From positions 660,694-724,693 of the forward strand of contig JAKLEB010000001.1 in the NCBI GenBank assembly GCA_022711765.1: DNA of 64,000 nt, written 5' to 3'. This stretch comes from Candidatus Krumholzibacteriota bacterium (lineage in GTDB: Bacteria; Krumholzibacteriota; Krumholzibacteriia; LZORAL124-64-63). This document shows, one piece after another, positions 34,360-43,246 of this stretch; the first letter of the stretch is position 1; each line of letters begins with the position of its first letter. The notes beneath the pieces are model-generated. The model did no database searches. It saw only the letters and a list, made by a program, of their open reading frames with translations, and had not been told where the DNA came from. The translations under genes were made by a program, and so were the position numbers.

Positions 34360-34644
34360 GTGCGACTGTCCGAGGAACGCGTGGCCGTCATCGCCCGCAA
34401 GATCGCCGACGCCCTGCTCGACGACGAGCTCATCGACCTCGAGCTCGAGGAGGATCGCTTCGTGTTCCTGCTCGAGAGCTTCCTGTTGAAGGACCTGCGC
34501 ATCGAGGATGAGATCGACGAGGAGGCCACGGCCTGGCTCAAGAAGCACCGCGCCCACCTGGAGGAGGGCTCCACGGAGTGGGAGGTGCAGATGGATCGCG
34601 TCAAGGAAGAGCTTGCCGTGGCCCGGGGCTACGTGATCCGCTGA
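34360..34644 (+). CDS. DUF507 family protein (second copy)
   Basis: This 94-residue paralogue of the preceding gene starts RLSEERVAVIARKIADAL and is highly acidic in the middle (DLELEEDRF). The GTG at 34360 follows AAAGGCGG, and the stop overlaps the glycosyltransferase ATG (TGATG). The pair may form a heterodimer, judging from equal length and tandem order, but this is inference. Confidence 0.82.
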   Translation: MRLSEERVAVIARKIADALLDDELIDLELEEDRFVFLLESFLLKDLRIEDEIDEEATAWLKKHRAHLEEGSTEWEVQMDRVKEELAVARGYVIR

Positions 34645-35903
34645 TGCGGATCCTCGTCGTCAGTCCCTACTTCCCCCACCCCCACGTCGGACACGGCGGC
34701 GGGACCGCCGTTCGCAGCCTGATCCAGGAGCTCGCTCGCCGGCACGACGTCCGCGTCGTGAGCTTGTTGCGACCGGGCGAGCGCGGCCTGGCGGCCGCGG
34801 CCGCCGACCTGGGCGTCCCGATCGAGACCGTCGGATTCCCCGATCGAACCGCCCGCGGCCTGGAACGCGCAGCGCTCGTTGCCGGGCGCCTGCAGGCGAT
34901 CGGTCGGGCTCTCGTGACCGGCCGGCCCTTCTACGTCGCGAAATACGAGAACGCCGAGCTGGCCCGGCGCACGATCGCCTGCGCCGAGTCCTTCGCGCCC
35001 GACGCGGTCCAGGTCGAGTACCTCCAGCTCGCCGGTTTGCTCCGCCGGCTGCGGCGCTGGCGCGACGAACGGCCGGCCGGGGCGCCACGTCCGCGCCTGA
35101 TCCTCGACAGCCACGAATTCGCGTCGTTGCCGCGCCGGCGGCGGGCGGCCGCCGCGGCCTGGCCGCAGCGAGCGTACTGGCTGGCCGAGGCCGCCGCCTG
35201 GGATCGTACGGCCCGGCAGGCCAGCACCTGGGCGGATACGACGATCTGCGTGACGGAACAGGACCGCGCGCTCTACCAGGCGGTGGGCGGCAGCGCCGTG
35301 GTCACCGTGCCGCTGGGAGTCGACACGCGCCGGTTGCGGGCGGAGCGAGCGCCCGTCGATCCGCCACGCGTTCTCTTCGTCGGCAGCTTCCAGCATCCGC
35401 CCAACCGCGCCGCCGCGCGACTGCTCTGCGAACGGATCTGGCCGGCGGTCGTCGCTGAACTCCCGGGCTGGCGGCTCGTGCTGGCCGGACCGGGCTCCGA
35501 CACGTTCCTGGCAGGCATGCGGCCTCGCCCGCGCGGCGTCGCCGCGACGGGTTTCGTCGACGATCTGGCGCCGCTGTTTCGCGAGAGCCGTCTCTTCGCC
35601 GCCCCGCTCTTCGCCGGCGGCGGGATCAAGATCAAGATCCTCGAGGCCATGGCGCGGGGGATCCCTGTCGTGACGACTCCGATCGGCGCGGAGGGCATCA
35701 CGTCGGGGCCGGACGGGTTGGTCTGGTGGGCCGAGACCCCGGAAGCCTTCGTGACCGCCCTGATCGCCGCGGCGCACGCGCCCGCCGAGGCGGCGCGGCG
35801 CGCCGATCGCGCCCGCGACCATGTCGCGCGTCACTTCAGCTGGGAATCGGTCGTCGATCGCCTGGAGCGGCTCTACCGCGGCGAGCCGCTCCCGACCGGC
35901 TAG
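34644..35903 (+). CDS. Glycosyltransferase (GT-B fold, GT4-like)
   Basis: This 419-residue cytoplasmic glycosyltransferase has the GT-B two-domain layout. The N-terminal acceptor domain starts MRILVVSPYFPHPHVGHGGG. The C-terminal donor domain has RVLFVGSFQHPPN, WRLVLAGPG and the nucleotide-sugar-binding stretch GGGIKIKILEAMARGIPVV with the family's conserved acidic residue. It probably adds a sugar to a surface polysaccharide or glycolipid; donor and acceptor cannot be read. Translation is coupled to the second DUF507 gene. Its end overlaps the convergent lipoprotein gene by four bases. Confidence 0.9.
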   Translation: MRILVVSPYFPHPHVGHGGGTAVRSLIQELARRHDVRVVSLLRPGERGLAAAAADLGVPIETVGFPDRTARGLERAALVAGRLQAIGRALVTGRPFYVAKYENAELARRTIACAESFAPDAVQVEYLQLAGLLRRLRRWRDERPAGAPRPRLILDSHEFASLPRRRRAAAAAWPQRAYWLAEAAAWDRTARQASTWADTTICVTEQDRALYQAVGGSAVVTVPLGVDTRRLRAERAPVDPPRVLFVGSFQHPPNRAAARLLCERIWPAVVAELPGWRLVLAGPGSDTFLAGMRPRPRGVAATGFVDDLAPLFRESRLFAAPLFAGGGIKIKILEAMARGIPVVTTPIGAEGITSGPDGLVWWAETPEAFVTALIAAAHAPAEAARRADRARDHVARHFSWESVVDRLERLYRGEPLPTG

Positions 35904-37315
35904 AATCCGCGGAACAGGTACAGGTGGGCCATGACGTCCTCGAAGAACTCCAGTTCCTCGCGCGCGTCGGCCGCCCGCCGTTCGATCTCGACATCGGTCA
36001 ACGGCGATTCCGCGGTGTCGTTGTAGACGTAGGTAAGGAAGTCGAAGAATTCCTGCTCGAGCGCGTCCAGCATCTCGGACGGGAAGCCCATGCGACTGGA
36101 GAAGACCATGGTCCCCGTCCGGGCATGGACGTCGGGATCGAGGTCATCGGAGCGCGAGAAGAAGAGCAACTCCGGCTCGAGGCGGCCGTCGGACGGTATC
36201 CGCCAGAGACTCCGGCCGCGTTGAGTCGTTGCCGGCGCTCTCCGGGAGGACACGAAGAAGATCTCGCTGCCATCGGTACTGTAGACCGGCGCGTAATTGT
36301 GGAGTCCCACCAGGGGGTCGCCGGCCGAGACCTCGGTGGTCGTGAGCCGCCGCAGGCCGTCGTTCGGCTCGACCGCGCCGGTCGCCGCCGCCTCCGCGTC
36401 GAAATCGATCCTGAAAAGTTCGGTCATGGTGCCGCTGGTCTCGCCCACCAGGTCGAGGGAGGCGGAGAAACAGAGCGACCTACCGTCGGGGCTCCACGCG
36501 GGATCGCTCATCGACGCGGCTTCCGTCGTCAGCTGGAAATACGTGGCATTGGTCGGGTCGTCGATCGTCGTCATGTCGACGACCCACAGCGACTGACCGG
36601 AACATTCGGCGTCTTCTTCGTTCGGATCGCGGTTGCAGCCGAAGCGCGTGAAGGCGAGCCAGCGGTCATCGGCGCTGAGCGCGGGGTTGTCGTGATAGTA
36701 GAGCCGGCCGCCGGTCTCGACCAGGTCGTCCGGCTCGTAGAGGACGACCTGGATACTCACGACGTCGGGGTTCGCGACGTTCCCCATCACGAGCCGGTCG
36801 CGCCGGTCGAAACGCATCTTGAACAGGAGCGTGCTGTTGTTCACCCACAGCGGACTGCTCTTGCCGAAGTCGACGGCGCCGAACAGCGTATGCGGGCTGC
36901 CGCCGATCAGGCTCGTGAACGGGTCGACCGACACGAGCATCGCGCCGAGTTCGGTGATGTCCTCGACGGGATTCCGGTAGACCATCGTGTCCGACCAGAC
37001 GTCTGCCGGGACCGGCACGATCAGGAGCTGTCGGGTCAGCAGAGGCTCGGCGATATCCGGATCGGACGGAATCACCGCCCAGTCCGCCGTGCAGGCGATC
37101 CGCGTACCGTCCGGCGACATCGTCGGTTCCAGGTACTGGTAGCCATCGCTCGAGGTGTCGATGGTGACCATCACCAGGTCCCCGCAGGAGTGGTTGCCGC
37201 AGAGGGTCAGGATCTCGGCCGGGTCTTCCTTGGTGGAGCACCCCACGGCGAACGCCGCCGCCAGGACCAGCAGGTACATGACGACCAGATAGCGATTGCG
37301 GAACCTTTTGCTCAA
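35900..37315 (-). CDS. Lipoprotein with WD40-like (PD40/TolB-type) beta-propeller
   Basis: This 471-residue protein has a lipoprotein signal (VLAAAFAVGCS), so it is anchored in a membrane by the cysteine near residue 26. The body contains TolB-like propeller blades: EPTMSPDGTRIACT, LSADDRWLAFTR, DPAWSPDGRSLCFS and APVYSTDGSEIFFVSS. The end is helical and acidic. Such proteins are usually surface or periplasmic sensors or scaffolds; the ligand is unknown. The start is a TTG at 37315 with GGGAGG eight bases upstream. A TTGATT-18-TAATTT promoter lies 94-123 bases upstream. It shares direction with the TPR gene before it. Confidence 0.83.
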   Translation of the reverse strand: MSKRFRNRYLVVMYLLVLAAAFAVGCSTKEDPAEILTLCGNHSCGDLVMVTIDTSSDGYQYLEPTMSPDGTRIACTADWAVIPSDPDIAEPLLTRQLLIVPVPADVWSDTMVYRNPVEDITELGAMLVSVDPFTSLIGGSPHTLFGAVDFGKSSPLWVNNSTLLFKMRFDRRDRLVMGNVANPDVVSIQVVLYEPDDLVETGGRLYYHDNPALSADDRWLAFTRFGCNRDPNEEDAECSGQSLWVVDMTTIDDPTNATYFQLTTEAASMSDPAWSPDGRSLCFSASLDLVGETSGTMTELFRIDFDAEAAATGAVEPNDGLRRLTTTEVSAGDPLVGLHNYAPVYSTDGSEIFFVSSRRAPATTQRGRSLWRIPSDGRLEPELLFFSRSDDLDPDVHARTGTMVFSSRMGFPSEMLDALEQEFFDFLTYVYNDTAESPLTDVEIERRAADAREELEFFEDVMAHLYLFRGF

Positions 37316-37408
37316 GATTCCGACCTCCCGTCGGCTGCGCGGACGATATCGGGTCGGAGCCAGACGCCGACCACGTCCCCCGGCTAGAAACGACGGCCAG
37401 GGTAGGGT

Positions 37409-37438
37409 AAATTAATGGCAGTCCGCGAGCCAAATCAA
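37409..37438 (-). promoter_or_regulatory. Promoter candidate for the propeller lipoprotein gene
   Basis: TTGATT (37438-37433), 18 bp and TAATTT (37414-37409) lie in an AT-rich patch. The -35 starts on the base after the stop codon of the TPR gene. Confidence 0.45.
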
Positions 37439-38470
37439 CTAGTCAGTTCGCGGGCCGTCGGCTGGACCGAGGGATGGGTCGCGACGACGGGCCTCCTCCA
37501 GCGCGCGGCGCGCGTCGGCTTCTCGACCGAGTCGACCGAGGATCGCGGCCCGGTTGTGGTGGTAGACCCCCGCCTCGGGCTCGAGGACCAGGGCGCGGTC
37601 GATCGCCGCGAGCGCCTCGGCGGGCCGGTCGGCCGCCAGGCAGACCTCGGCGACGATCGCCCAGAAGGCCCCTCCTGGTTGCCAGCCGGCCGGACCCGGC
37701 AGCGCGTCGCCACGAGCCCAGGCGATTGCGCGCTCGGAACGCAGCAAGCGCCGATCGGCCTGCAGCAGGTCCATGACCTCGCCGGCGTCGAGATCACCGA
37801 TCGGAACCGTGTCGAGCAGGGCCGCGACGGCCACTGGGTCGTCGAGCGCCGACAGCGCGCGAGCCAGGAGCCGCCGGACATCGCGATCCGGGCGGAGGGC
37901 GTGCAACGCGCGCAGGGGCTCGACGCTCCCGGCCGCGTCGCCCACGCTCAGGAAGTGATTCGCTTCCCCGCGCAGCGCTTCCGGACAGTCGTCGCAGCTC
38001 GCGCGGGCAAGGCGGATCTGGGCGAGCGCATCCCGCCGGATGCCCAGTTCCGCCATGACCTCGGCGAATTCCAGCCGCCAGAGCCACCGGTCGGGAGCCA
38101 GGTCGACGGCGTGGCCGAACTCGGCGACGGCGCGGCCGCGCCGGCCCGTCTCGCGCAACGCGCGGCCGAGATTGAGGTGGAGCGCGGGATCATCGGGCGC
38201 CGCCGCCAGGGCAGCCTCCAGGATCGGGATCGCCTCTGCCGGCCGATCCGCCGCCAGCAAGGCCGCGCCCAGACGCTGGCGCACCTGCCACTCGTACCGC
38301 GCCGAGAGTCGCGGACTCGCGAGCAGGCTCTCCGCCCACGCCACGGCATCCGCCGCGCGGCCCAGCGTGATCAGGTCGTCCAGCCTCGCCAGGTCCTCCA
38401 GCTCGTCGGCTCGCCCGGGTCCGCCCCGGCCGATGACGCAGAGCATCAGCACGATCAGGAACCACCTCAT
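37439..38470 (-). CDS. Secreted TPR-repeat protein
   Basis: This 343-residue protein has an N-terminal signal sequence (MRWFLIVLMLCVIG) followed by about eight tetratricopeptide-like repeats, for example RLGAALLAADRPAEAIPILEA, NLGRALRETGRRGRAVAEF and NRAAILGRLGREADARRAL. It is likely a periplasmic or membrane-tethered protein-protein interaction scaffold. The ATG at 38470 gives the signal peptide directly; the frame upstream overlaps the divergent promoter. The gene diverges from the GH32/43-like gene. No specific partner is evident. Confidence 0.82.
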   Translation of the reverse strand: MRWFLIVLMLCVIGRGGPGRADELEDLARLDDLITLGRAADAVAWAESLLASPRLSARYEWQVRQRLGAALLAADRPAEAIPILEAALAAAPDDPALHLNLGRALRETGRRGRAVAEFGHAVDLAPDRWLWRLEFAEVMAELGIRRDALAQIRLARASCDDCPEALRGEANHFLSVGDAAGSVEPLRALHALRPDRDVRRLLARALSALDDPVAVAALLDTVPIGDLDAGEVMDLLQADRRLLRSERAIAWARGDALPGPAGWQPGGAFWAIVAEVCLAADRPAEALAAIDRALVLEPEAGVYHHNRAAILGRLGREADARRALEEARRRDPSLGPADGPRTD

Positions 38471-38513
38471 GAGTCTGACCTCGCCCTCGCAACCGGCTGA
38501 AGGATGCCCGCAA

Positions 38514-38543
38514 TTGACCGTGGGCCCTGATCTTTGATATAAT
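38514..38543 (+). promoter_or_regulatory. Strong sigma-70 promoter for the GH32/43-like gene
   Basis: TTGACC (38514-38519), an 18-bp spacer and a perfect TATAAT (38538-38543) precede the start at 38635 by about 90 bases. This is one of the best promoters in the window. Confidence 0.7.
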
Positions 38544-38634
38544 GGACCGCTGGAACCGAGCAACCTGACCCACAGCGGCCACCCGCGTCGTCGGGGGTTG
38601 AGGACGGGGACCATCCTCTGGCCGGAGGCGCCGC

Positions 38635-40437
38635 TTGACCATGGCACGTCGATCCACCCCCGCCAGATCGCGCGAATTCGTCCTGCTGGTCGCGCTCGCG
38701 CTCGCCGGCGGCCTGGTCGGCCAGGCCTGGGCTCTGCTCCACATCGACTTCGAGCAGCGTTACTTCGTCCATCCTGGCACGCAGGTCTGGGATTTCTGTC
38801 TCGTCCTGCACGATGGTTCGTACAACATCTTCTATCACGCGATTCCCGAGGCCACGCCGTCGCCCGACTTCGCCGATTACATCTGGCGGGCGACCAGCGA
38901 CGACCTCATCCACTGGTCCGAACCGACGATCGTGCTCTCGGTTTCGGCAGACCACTTCGAGTCGAGAGCCATCTGGGCGCCCGACATCGTCCACGACGAC
39001 GAGACCGGCATGTGGTGGATGGCCTATACGGGCGTCGACGAGCTGCGCAACCAGCGGATCTGCATGGCCTGGTCCCGGGACCTCGCCACCTGGTTCAAGA
39101 CCCGTTACAATCCGGTGCTCGAACCCGACCCGGACACGTTCTTCTACTTCCCCGATTACGGCTGGAGCGAGTGCCGCGATCCGTTTCTCTACCGTCAAGC
39201 CGGCCAGTGGCACATGCTGGCCTCGGCCAAGGTCCTGGGCATCGTCAACGGCCGGGGAGCCCTCGCCCACTCGGTATCGGACGACCTGATGCACTGGAGC
39301 GCGCCGGACGTGTTCCTGGCCAACGACGGGCCGACGCCGTGGAACACGCCGGAGAGTCCCCAGTATCTGGTTCGCGACGGCATCCATCACGTGTTCTTCC
39401 TCGAGTACAGCGATGACGGCATCAGCCACATCGCCAGCCTCGACCCGCCGCAGTGGACCTTCGAGAATCGCTGGGTGTTCGACGCCGGCATCGCCCCGGA
39501 AGTCGATTCGTTCGACGGCGGCGCGAGCTGGGTCATCTCGCGCGTGGCGCCGTACCTGGAGCCGGACGCGGAGGTGGTCAGTTACGTCGCGAGGTTCGAC
39601 ACGCTGCTCTTCAACGAGGGGACGGCGTCGCCCCAGATCTACCGCGCGCCGCCGCTGGCGAGGGAGTTCGCATCCTACGGCGGCCTCTCCTGTCTCGGCA
39701 ACCCGTGTTTCGGCGACAATCCCGCCCGGCGGGGCGAGGATCCCGTCGGGCTGGTCGGCAACTGCTTCTTCGGATCTCGCGAGTACTACCAGGGTCCCCT
39801 GTCGCTTCGCGGCGATACCGGCCGCCTCATCGGCGACTCCGCGACGGGATATGCGGACAGCTACCCGTTCATCATCGAGGGCAACTCGATTTCCTTGCTC
39901 GTCAGCGGGACCTACAGTCCAGATCATTGCTTCGTCGCCCTGATGAGCGCCGCCGATCACACGATCCTCCGGCGGTCGTACGGCTACGATTCCGTGACCA
40001 TGACGCCGCGCTGGTGGGACGTGTCGGAACTCCAGGGCCAGGAAGTCTACATCCGGATCGAGGACAGCGATACCGCCGGCTACATCAACGTCGACGAGAT
40101 CGTCGAGTCGTTCGATGTGGTCACGGCCGCCGGCGAATCTCCGCCAGCTCCCGCGGCGGTCGTCGTCGATCTGGGACCTGCCCCCAACCCGTTCAATCCC
40201 GAGACCAGCCTGCGCTTCGAACTCGGCTCTCCGGCCTCGTGCCGGGTGCTCATCCACGACCTGCGCGGGCGGCAGATCTGGGATTCGGGCGCCTTCGCGG
40301 GTCGAACGGGCGAGAATCGGGTGGTGTGGCCGGGAATGGCCGCTGATGGCCGAGTCCAGCCGGGCGGCGTCTACGTCTACCGGATCGTCGTCGACGGCAG
40401 CGCGAGGGCGAGCGGCAAGCTGACCCTGGTGCCCTGA
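38635..40437 (+). CDS. Secreted five-bladed-propeller glycoside hydrolase-like protein with FlgD-Ig domain
   Basis: This 600-residue protein has a signal peptide (EFVLLVALALAGGLVGQAWA) and a five-bladed beta-propeller of the GH32/GH43/GH68 type: WDFCLVLHDGSYNIFYH, IWAPDIVHD, WSECRDPFLY with an RDP motif, and ESPQYLV near the expected acid/base position. After a beta-rich middle domain it ends in a FlgD-Ig module with PNPFNPETSLRFEL. It probably acts on an extracellular glycan, although activity is not certain from motifs alone. A TTG at 38635 has GGAGG six bases upstream; the ATG two codons later is an alternative. It is driven by a TTGACC-18-TATAAT promoter. Confidence 0.82.
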   Translation: MTMARRSTPARSREFVLLVALALAGGLVGQAWALLHIDFEQRYFVHPGTQVWDFCLVLHDGSYNIFYHAIPEATPSPDFADYIWRATSDDLIHWSEPTIVLSVSADHFESRAIWAPDIVHDDETGMWWMAYTGVDELRNQRICMAWSRDLATWFKTRYNPVLEPDPDTFFYFPDYGWSECRDPFLYRQAGQWHMLASAKVLGIVNGRGALAHSVSDDLMHWSAPDVFLANDGPTPWNTPESPQYLVRDGIHHVFFLEYSDDGISHIASLDPPQWTFENRWVFDAGIAPEVDSFDGGASWVISRVAPYLEPDAEVVSYVARFDTLLFNEGTASPQIYRAPPLAREFASYGGLSCLGNPCFGDNPARRGEDPVGLVGNCFFGSREYYQGPLSLRGDTGRLIGDSATGYADSYPFIIEGNSISLLVSGTYSPDHCFVALMSAADHTILRRSYGYDSVTMTPRWWDVSELQGQEVYIRIEDSDTAGYINVDEIVESFDVVTAAGESPPAPAAVVVDLGPAPNPFNPETSLRFELGSPASCRVLIHDLRGRQIWDSGAFAGRTGENRVVWPGMAADGRVQPGGVYVYRIVVDGSARASGKLTLVP

Positions 40438-40447
40438 GCGCCGCCTC

Positions 40448-41521
40448 TCACCGGCCGACGAGCACCAGCCTGCCGGTCGACACGCGGCCGCTGCAGCGAA
40501 TGCAGTAGAGATAGGTTCCTGCCGCCGCCCGCCGCCCGTCCACGTCCGTCCCGTCCCAGACGACGATCCCGCGGCCATTGGCGACGGATCCGCCGGCAAT
40601 CACGCGGACCACGCGGCCCCGCACGTCGTAGACGGTCAGTTCCGGAACCCCGCGGGGTGATTCGTCCGCGGCGCCGTCGAGGGACACCTCCACCCTCGCC
40701 ACCTCGCGACACGGGTTGGGATAGACCCGGCTCGGCGCCGTGGCCGGCGACGGCGCGCCCGGAGCGGCGAGGTATCCGGCCAGCAGGTCGGCGAGCCCGG
40801 TCACCGCGTCGGGCAGCGGCAGGGCCGTGTTCTCGATCGTGCCGGATCGCGTGGCGAGCGGACCGCCGAAAAGGAAGCGGATGTCCTCGGCGATGATCTC
40901 CCGGTGACGGTCGGCATGCCGCGCCGGCGCGCTGGCATCCTGGAGCGGCAGTCCGCGCAACTCGCGGTACGCCGACCAGCGATCCGGTCGACCGTCGACC
41001 GCTGCCCAGCAGAGCACGTGACCCAGCTCATGGGTCGCGAGATACGCGATGGTCTCGACGGCCTGCTCGGCGATGCCGGGCGCCATGAAGATGGCGTCCC
41101 GCCGGGCGAAGCTCCCGGAAACCTCGACCGGGAATCCCGGCAGCAGGAAGACCTCGATCTGGAGCGCCGTGAGGAATCCGCGCGTCGTCGCAAATGCCTC
41201 GGCCACGGCGGTCTCGGAAACGGGGACGAGCTCGCCCCAGGGGTGCAACACGGTATCCAGCTCGACCTCGCCGGCGACGGGGTGACGCAGCCAGGTCCGG
41301 CCGCCCTCGCGCACGAGCCAGCGCGCCTGGATCTCCTCGGCGGAGTGGATGGTGACGACGAGCCCGGTCGCGGTGTCCAGGGTCGCGGCCAGGGACGGCG
41401 CGGCGAGCCCGCAGGCGAGCAGCCACAACGCCCAGCACACGCCGAAGCCGCAGGCGGGAGCGATCCGGCATCGATCGCCGTCGCGCGTCCCGACGAGGTT
41501 CTCTGAGCAATTCCGGTCCAT
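40448..41521 (-). CDS. Secreted putative zinc metallopeptidase (HELGH) with FlgD-Ig-like C-terminus
   Basis: This 357-residue protein has a signal peptide that starts late (VCWALWLLACGLAAPSLAA, residues 28-46). Its middle domain carries AYLATHELGHVLCW near residues 160-172, a zincin active-site helix; a third ligand is not obvious. The C-terminus is FlgD-Ig-like (YPNPCREVARVEV, TVYDVRGRVVRVI, GTYLYCIRC), with PNPCR replacing the usual PNPFNP. Extracellular proteolysis is likely but unproven, and I do not recognise the peptidase family. The ATG at 41521 follows AGGAAGG. A promoter lies about 240 bases upstream, which implies a long leader. Confidence 0.75.
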   Translation of the reverse strand: MDRNCSENLVGTRDGDRCRIAPACGFGVCWALWLLACGLAAPSLAATLDTATGLVVTIHSAEEIQARWLVREGGRTWLRHPVAGEVELDTVLHPWGELVPVSETAVAEAFATTRGFLTALQIEVFLLPGFPVEVSGSFARRDAIFMAPGIAEQAVETIAYLATHELGHVLCWAAVDGRPDRWSAYRELRGLPLQDASAPARHADRHREIIAEDIRFLFGGPLATRSGTIENTALPLPDAVTGLADLLAGYLAAPGAPSPATAPSRVYPNPCREVARVEVSLDGAADESPRGVPELTVYDVRGRVVRVIAGGSVANGRGIVVWDGTDVDGRRAAAGTYLYCIRCSGRVSTGRLVLVGR

Positions 41522-41816
41522 CCTTCACCTTCCTCGGCCGCCCGGCCGCTCTCGGCGCCAAACCTCGCAGGGATCGTTCCTGCGCAGGTGCCGGCCGGAA
41601 ACGTCGCGGCGGCACCCGCCCGACGTGGTCGAATTCAATGCAACCGGTTATCCCACATTGATTTGACCGGACAGACCTACATCGGTCCGTCCGCCGGGTC
41701 TTCGACGACCGCACCACGGGAGCGACCGAACTGCGCGATCTTGCTCAACTCACTGGGGATTATATCACATATAATATAAATTGACTATTAGTAATACAGC
41801 AGTCGATGTCGGAGCT
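41522..41816. other. AT-rich intergenic region with promoter and long leader
   Basis: This is the longest gene-free stretch (295 bases). Bases 41756-41800 are markedly AT-rich against the GC-rich background and hold the minus-strand promoter. The rest would be a leader of about 230 bases for the HELGH gene. I see no clear riboswitch, hairpin terminator or small ORF with a ribosome site in it. Confidence 0.6.
41759..41787 (-). promoter_or_regulatory. Sigma-70-like promoter upstream of the HELGH peptidase gene
   Basis: TAGTCA (41787-41782), 17 bp and a perfect TATAAT (41764-41759) on the minus strand, inside an AT-rich block. The predicted leader before the ATG at 41521 is about 230 bases. Confidence 0.55.
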
Positions 41817-43244
41817 CTAGCTTCGGGAGGATTCGAGCGGAGTGAGGACAGCGGGCGCGCTCGACCTTGCCCGGCTGGTGCCGAATCGCCCGAGCAGGAG
41901 GGCGCCGACGCCGAAACAGAAGGCCGTCAGCTTGAGCAGGCGGCTGGCCCACACGAACATCAGGACCAGGACCGCCGGGGCGCCCGCAGTGCCGAGCAGA
42001 GCGGCCAGGAACGCCGGGAGATGGATGGCGACCATGCCCAGCGCCGCTTTCCGCCAGGGATTGTCGCAACCTAGGTGCAGGAGCGCGCAGACGCGCCGGC
42101 CGACGACCATCGACGCGATGCCGATGGCCGCCAGATCGAGCAGGACGACCGCCAGGACGACGAGCAGGGCCACGGGAATCCCGATCACCGTCAAGACGAG
42201 GATCGCGCAGAGACCGAGAACGACGGCATGACCGACCAGGACGCCGACCAGGCCGACGCCCAGGCTCTCGCGGGGCCGTGTCGCCAGCGTCTGGACGGTG
42301 GCTTCGAGACGGCGCCGGGGAGCGAGGACGAGCAGCAGGAGCACGCAGACCACCAACCCGAGGAAGAGTCCCTGCCAGGCCCAGAATCCGAGCCAATCGC
42401 CACGGTCGCCGCCCAGGCCGCGCGGCAGGAAGGAACTCGTCGGGTTGACGACCGTCACCGAGCCGATCTTCGCGGCGTCGGAGCGATCGAAGCCGCCCAG
42501 CACGGCCACGACGTTGCCGTCGACTTCGGCCGTCTCGCCGAGTTGGAGGTCGCCGAGCACGACCACGAGATCGCCCTCGATCCGCCCTTCGATCAGCGCA
42601 TCGCCCATGACGACCACGACGTCGCCGAGCACGATCTCGTCGGAGCCGACCTCGAGATCGTCGCGGAACTTGACGATCCCGCCCTCGATCGTCCGCTGCG
42701 GGCGCGGCGCGATCGGAACGATGTTCAGCCCCTTCTCGCCCAAACTCCAGGTGAAACCGGACTCGTCGTCGCCGATCCGCACCGTGTCGGGCATCTCCTC
42801 CAGGATCACCTTGCTGATCGAGCTGATGCCTTCGCTGAGCCGGTCGCTGAAGTCGGGCGGCAGATCGACCACGACCTGGCCGCCGCGACCGTCCCGCAGG
42901 CTGACGCGGCCGGCGTCGATTTCCAGCTCCATCTCGGAGAACTGAGCGGTGACCTCGCCGATCGCTTCCGTGAGCGACGAGATCGATGCCTCCAGCTCCG
43001 CCAGTTGCTGCCGGCGCGCGCCGTCGGTCCGATCGAACGTGGAGACGGAATCGCGCAGAGCCTGGATGATGCCGGAGTAGCGCTGGATCTCGGCGCGCAG
43101 CGAGTCCCGGCGCGCATCGCGCGGTGGGGACTCCGCCTGGCTCGGCCCGGCGACCGCCGTCACGGAGACCAGACCGGCGATCACGCCGAGGCAGATCGGC
43201 GCGGCGAGGCGGACAAGCGAGCGCAGGCCGGGCGTCCTCACCAT
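41817..43244 (-). CDS. Membrane protein with coiled-coil and bactofilin-like repeat segment
   Basis: This 475-residue protein is the third gene of the sigma/anti-sigma operon. A signal sequence (LAAPICLGVIAGLVSVTAVA) is followed by a coiled coil (about residues 50-110, heptad-like QQLAELEASISSLTEAI). A beta-rich segment then resembles polymer-forming bactofilin repeats (GDVVVVMGDALIEGRIEGDL, VVVLGDLQLGE). The C-terminal half has about five membrane segments (LFLGLVVCVLLLLVLAP, LVGVLVGHAVVLGLCAILVL, IPVALLVVLAVVLLDLAAIG). It starts two bases after the anti-sigma stop. It may sense or respond to envelope stress; function is otherwise unknown. Confidence 0.8.
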   Translation of the reverse strand: MVRTPGLRSLVRLAAPICLGVIAGLVSVTAVAGPSQAESPPRDARRDSLRAEIQRYSGIIQALRDSVSTFDRTDGARRQQLAELEASISSLTEAIGEVTAQFSEMELEIDAGRVSLRDGRGGQVVVDLPPDFSDRLSEGISSISKVILEEMPDTVRIGDDESGFTWSLGEKGLNIVPIAPRPQRTIEGGIVKFRDDLEVGSDEIVLGDVVVVMGDALIEGRIEGDLVVVLGDLQLGETAEVDGNVVAVLGGFDRSDAAKIGSVTVVNPTSSFLPRGLGGDRGDWLGFWAWQGLFLGLVVCVLLLLVLAPRRRLEATVQTLATRPRESLGVGLVGVLVGHAVVLGLCAILVLTVIGIPVALLVVLAVVLLDLAAIGIASMVVGRRVCALLHLGCDNPWRKAALGMVAIHLPAFLAALLGTAGAPAVLVLMFVWASRLLKLTAFCFGVGALLLGRFGTSRARSSAPAVLTPLESSRS

Positions 43245-43246
43245 GG

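Noticed and set aside
38467..40599. Minus-strand ORF of 710 codons opposite the GH32/43-like gene
   Set aside because: The plus strand has a strong promoter, signal peptide and FlgD-Ig domain; the minus translation is an Arg/Asp-rich shadow.
41700..41816. AT-rich block considered as a mobile-element or phage scar
   Set aside because: No flanking repeats, tRNA or integrase are present and the AT-richness is explained by a promoter upstream of the HELGH gene.
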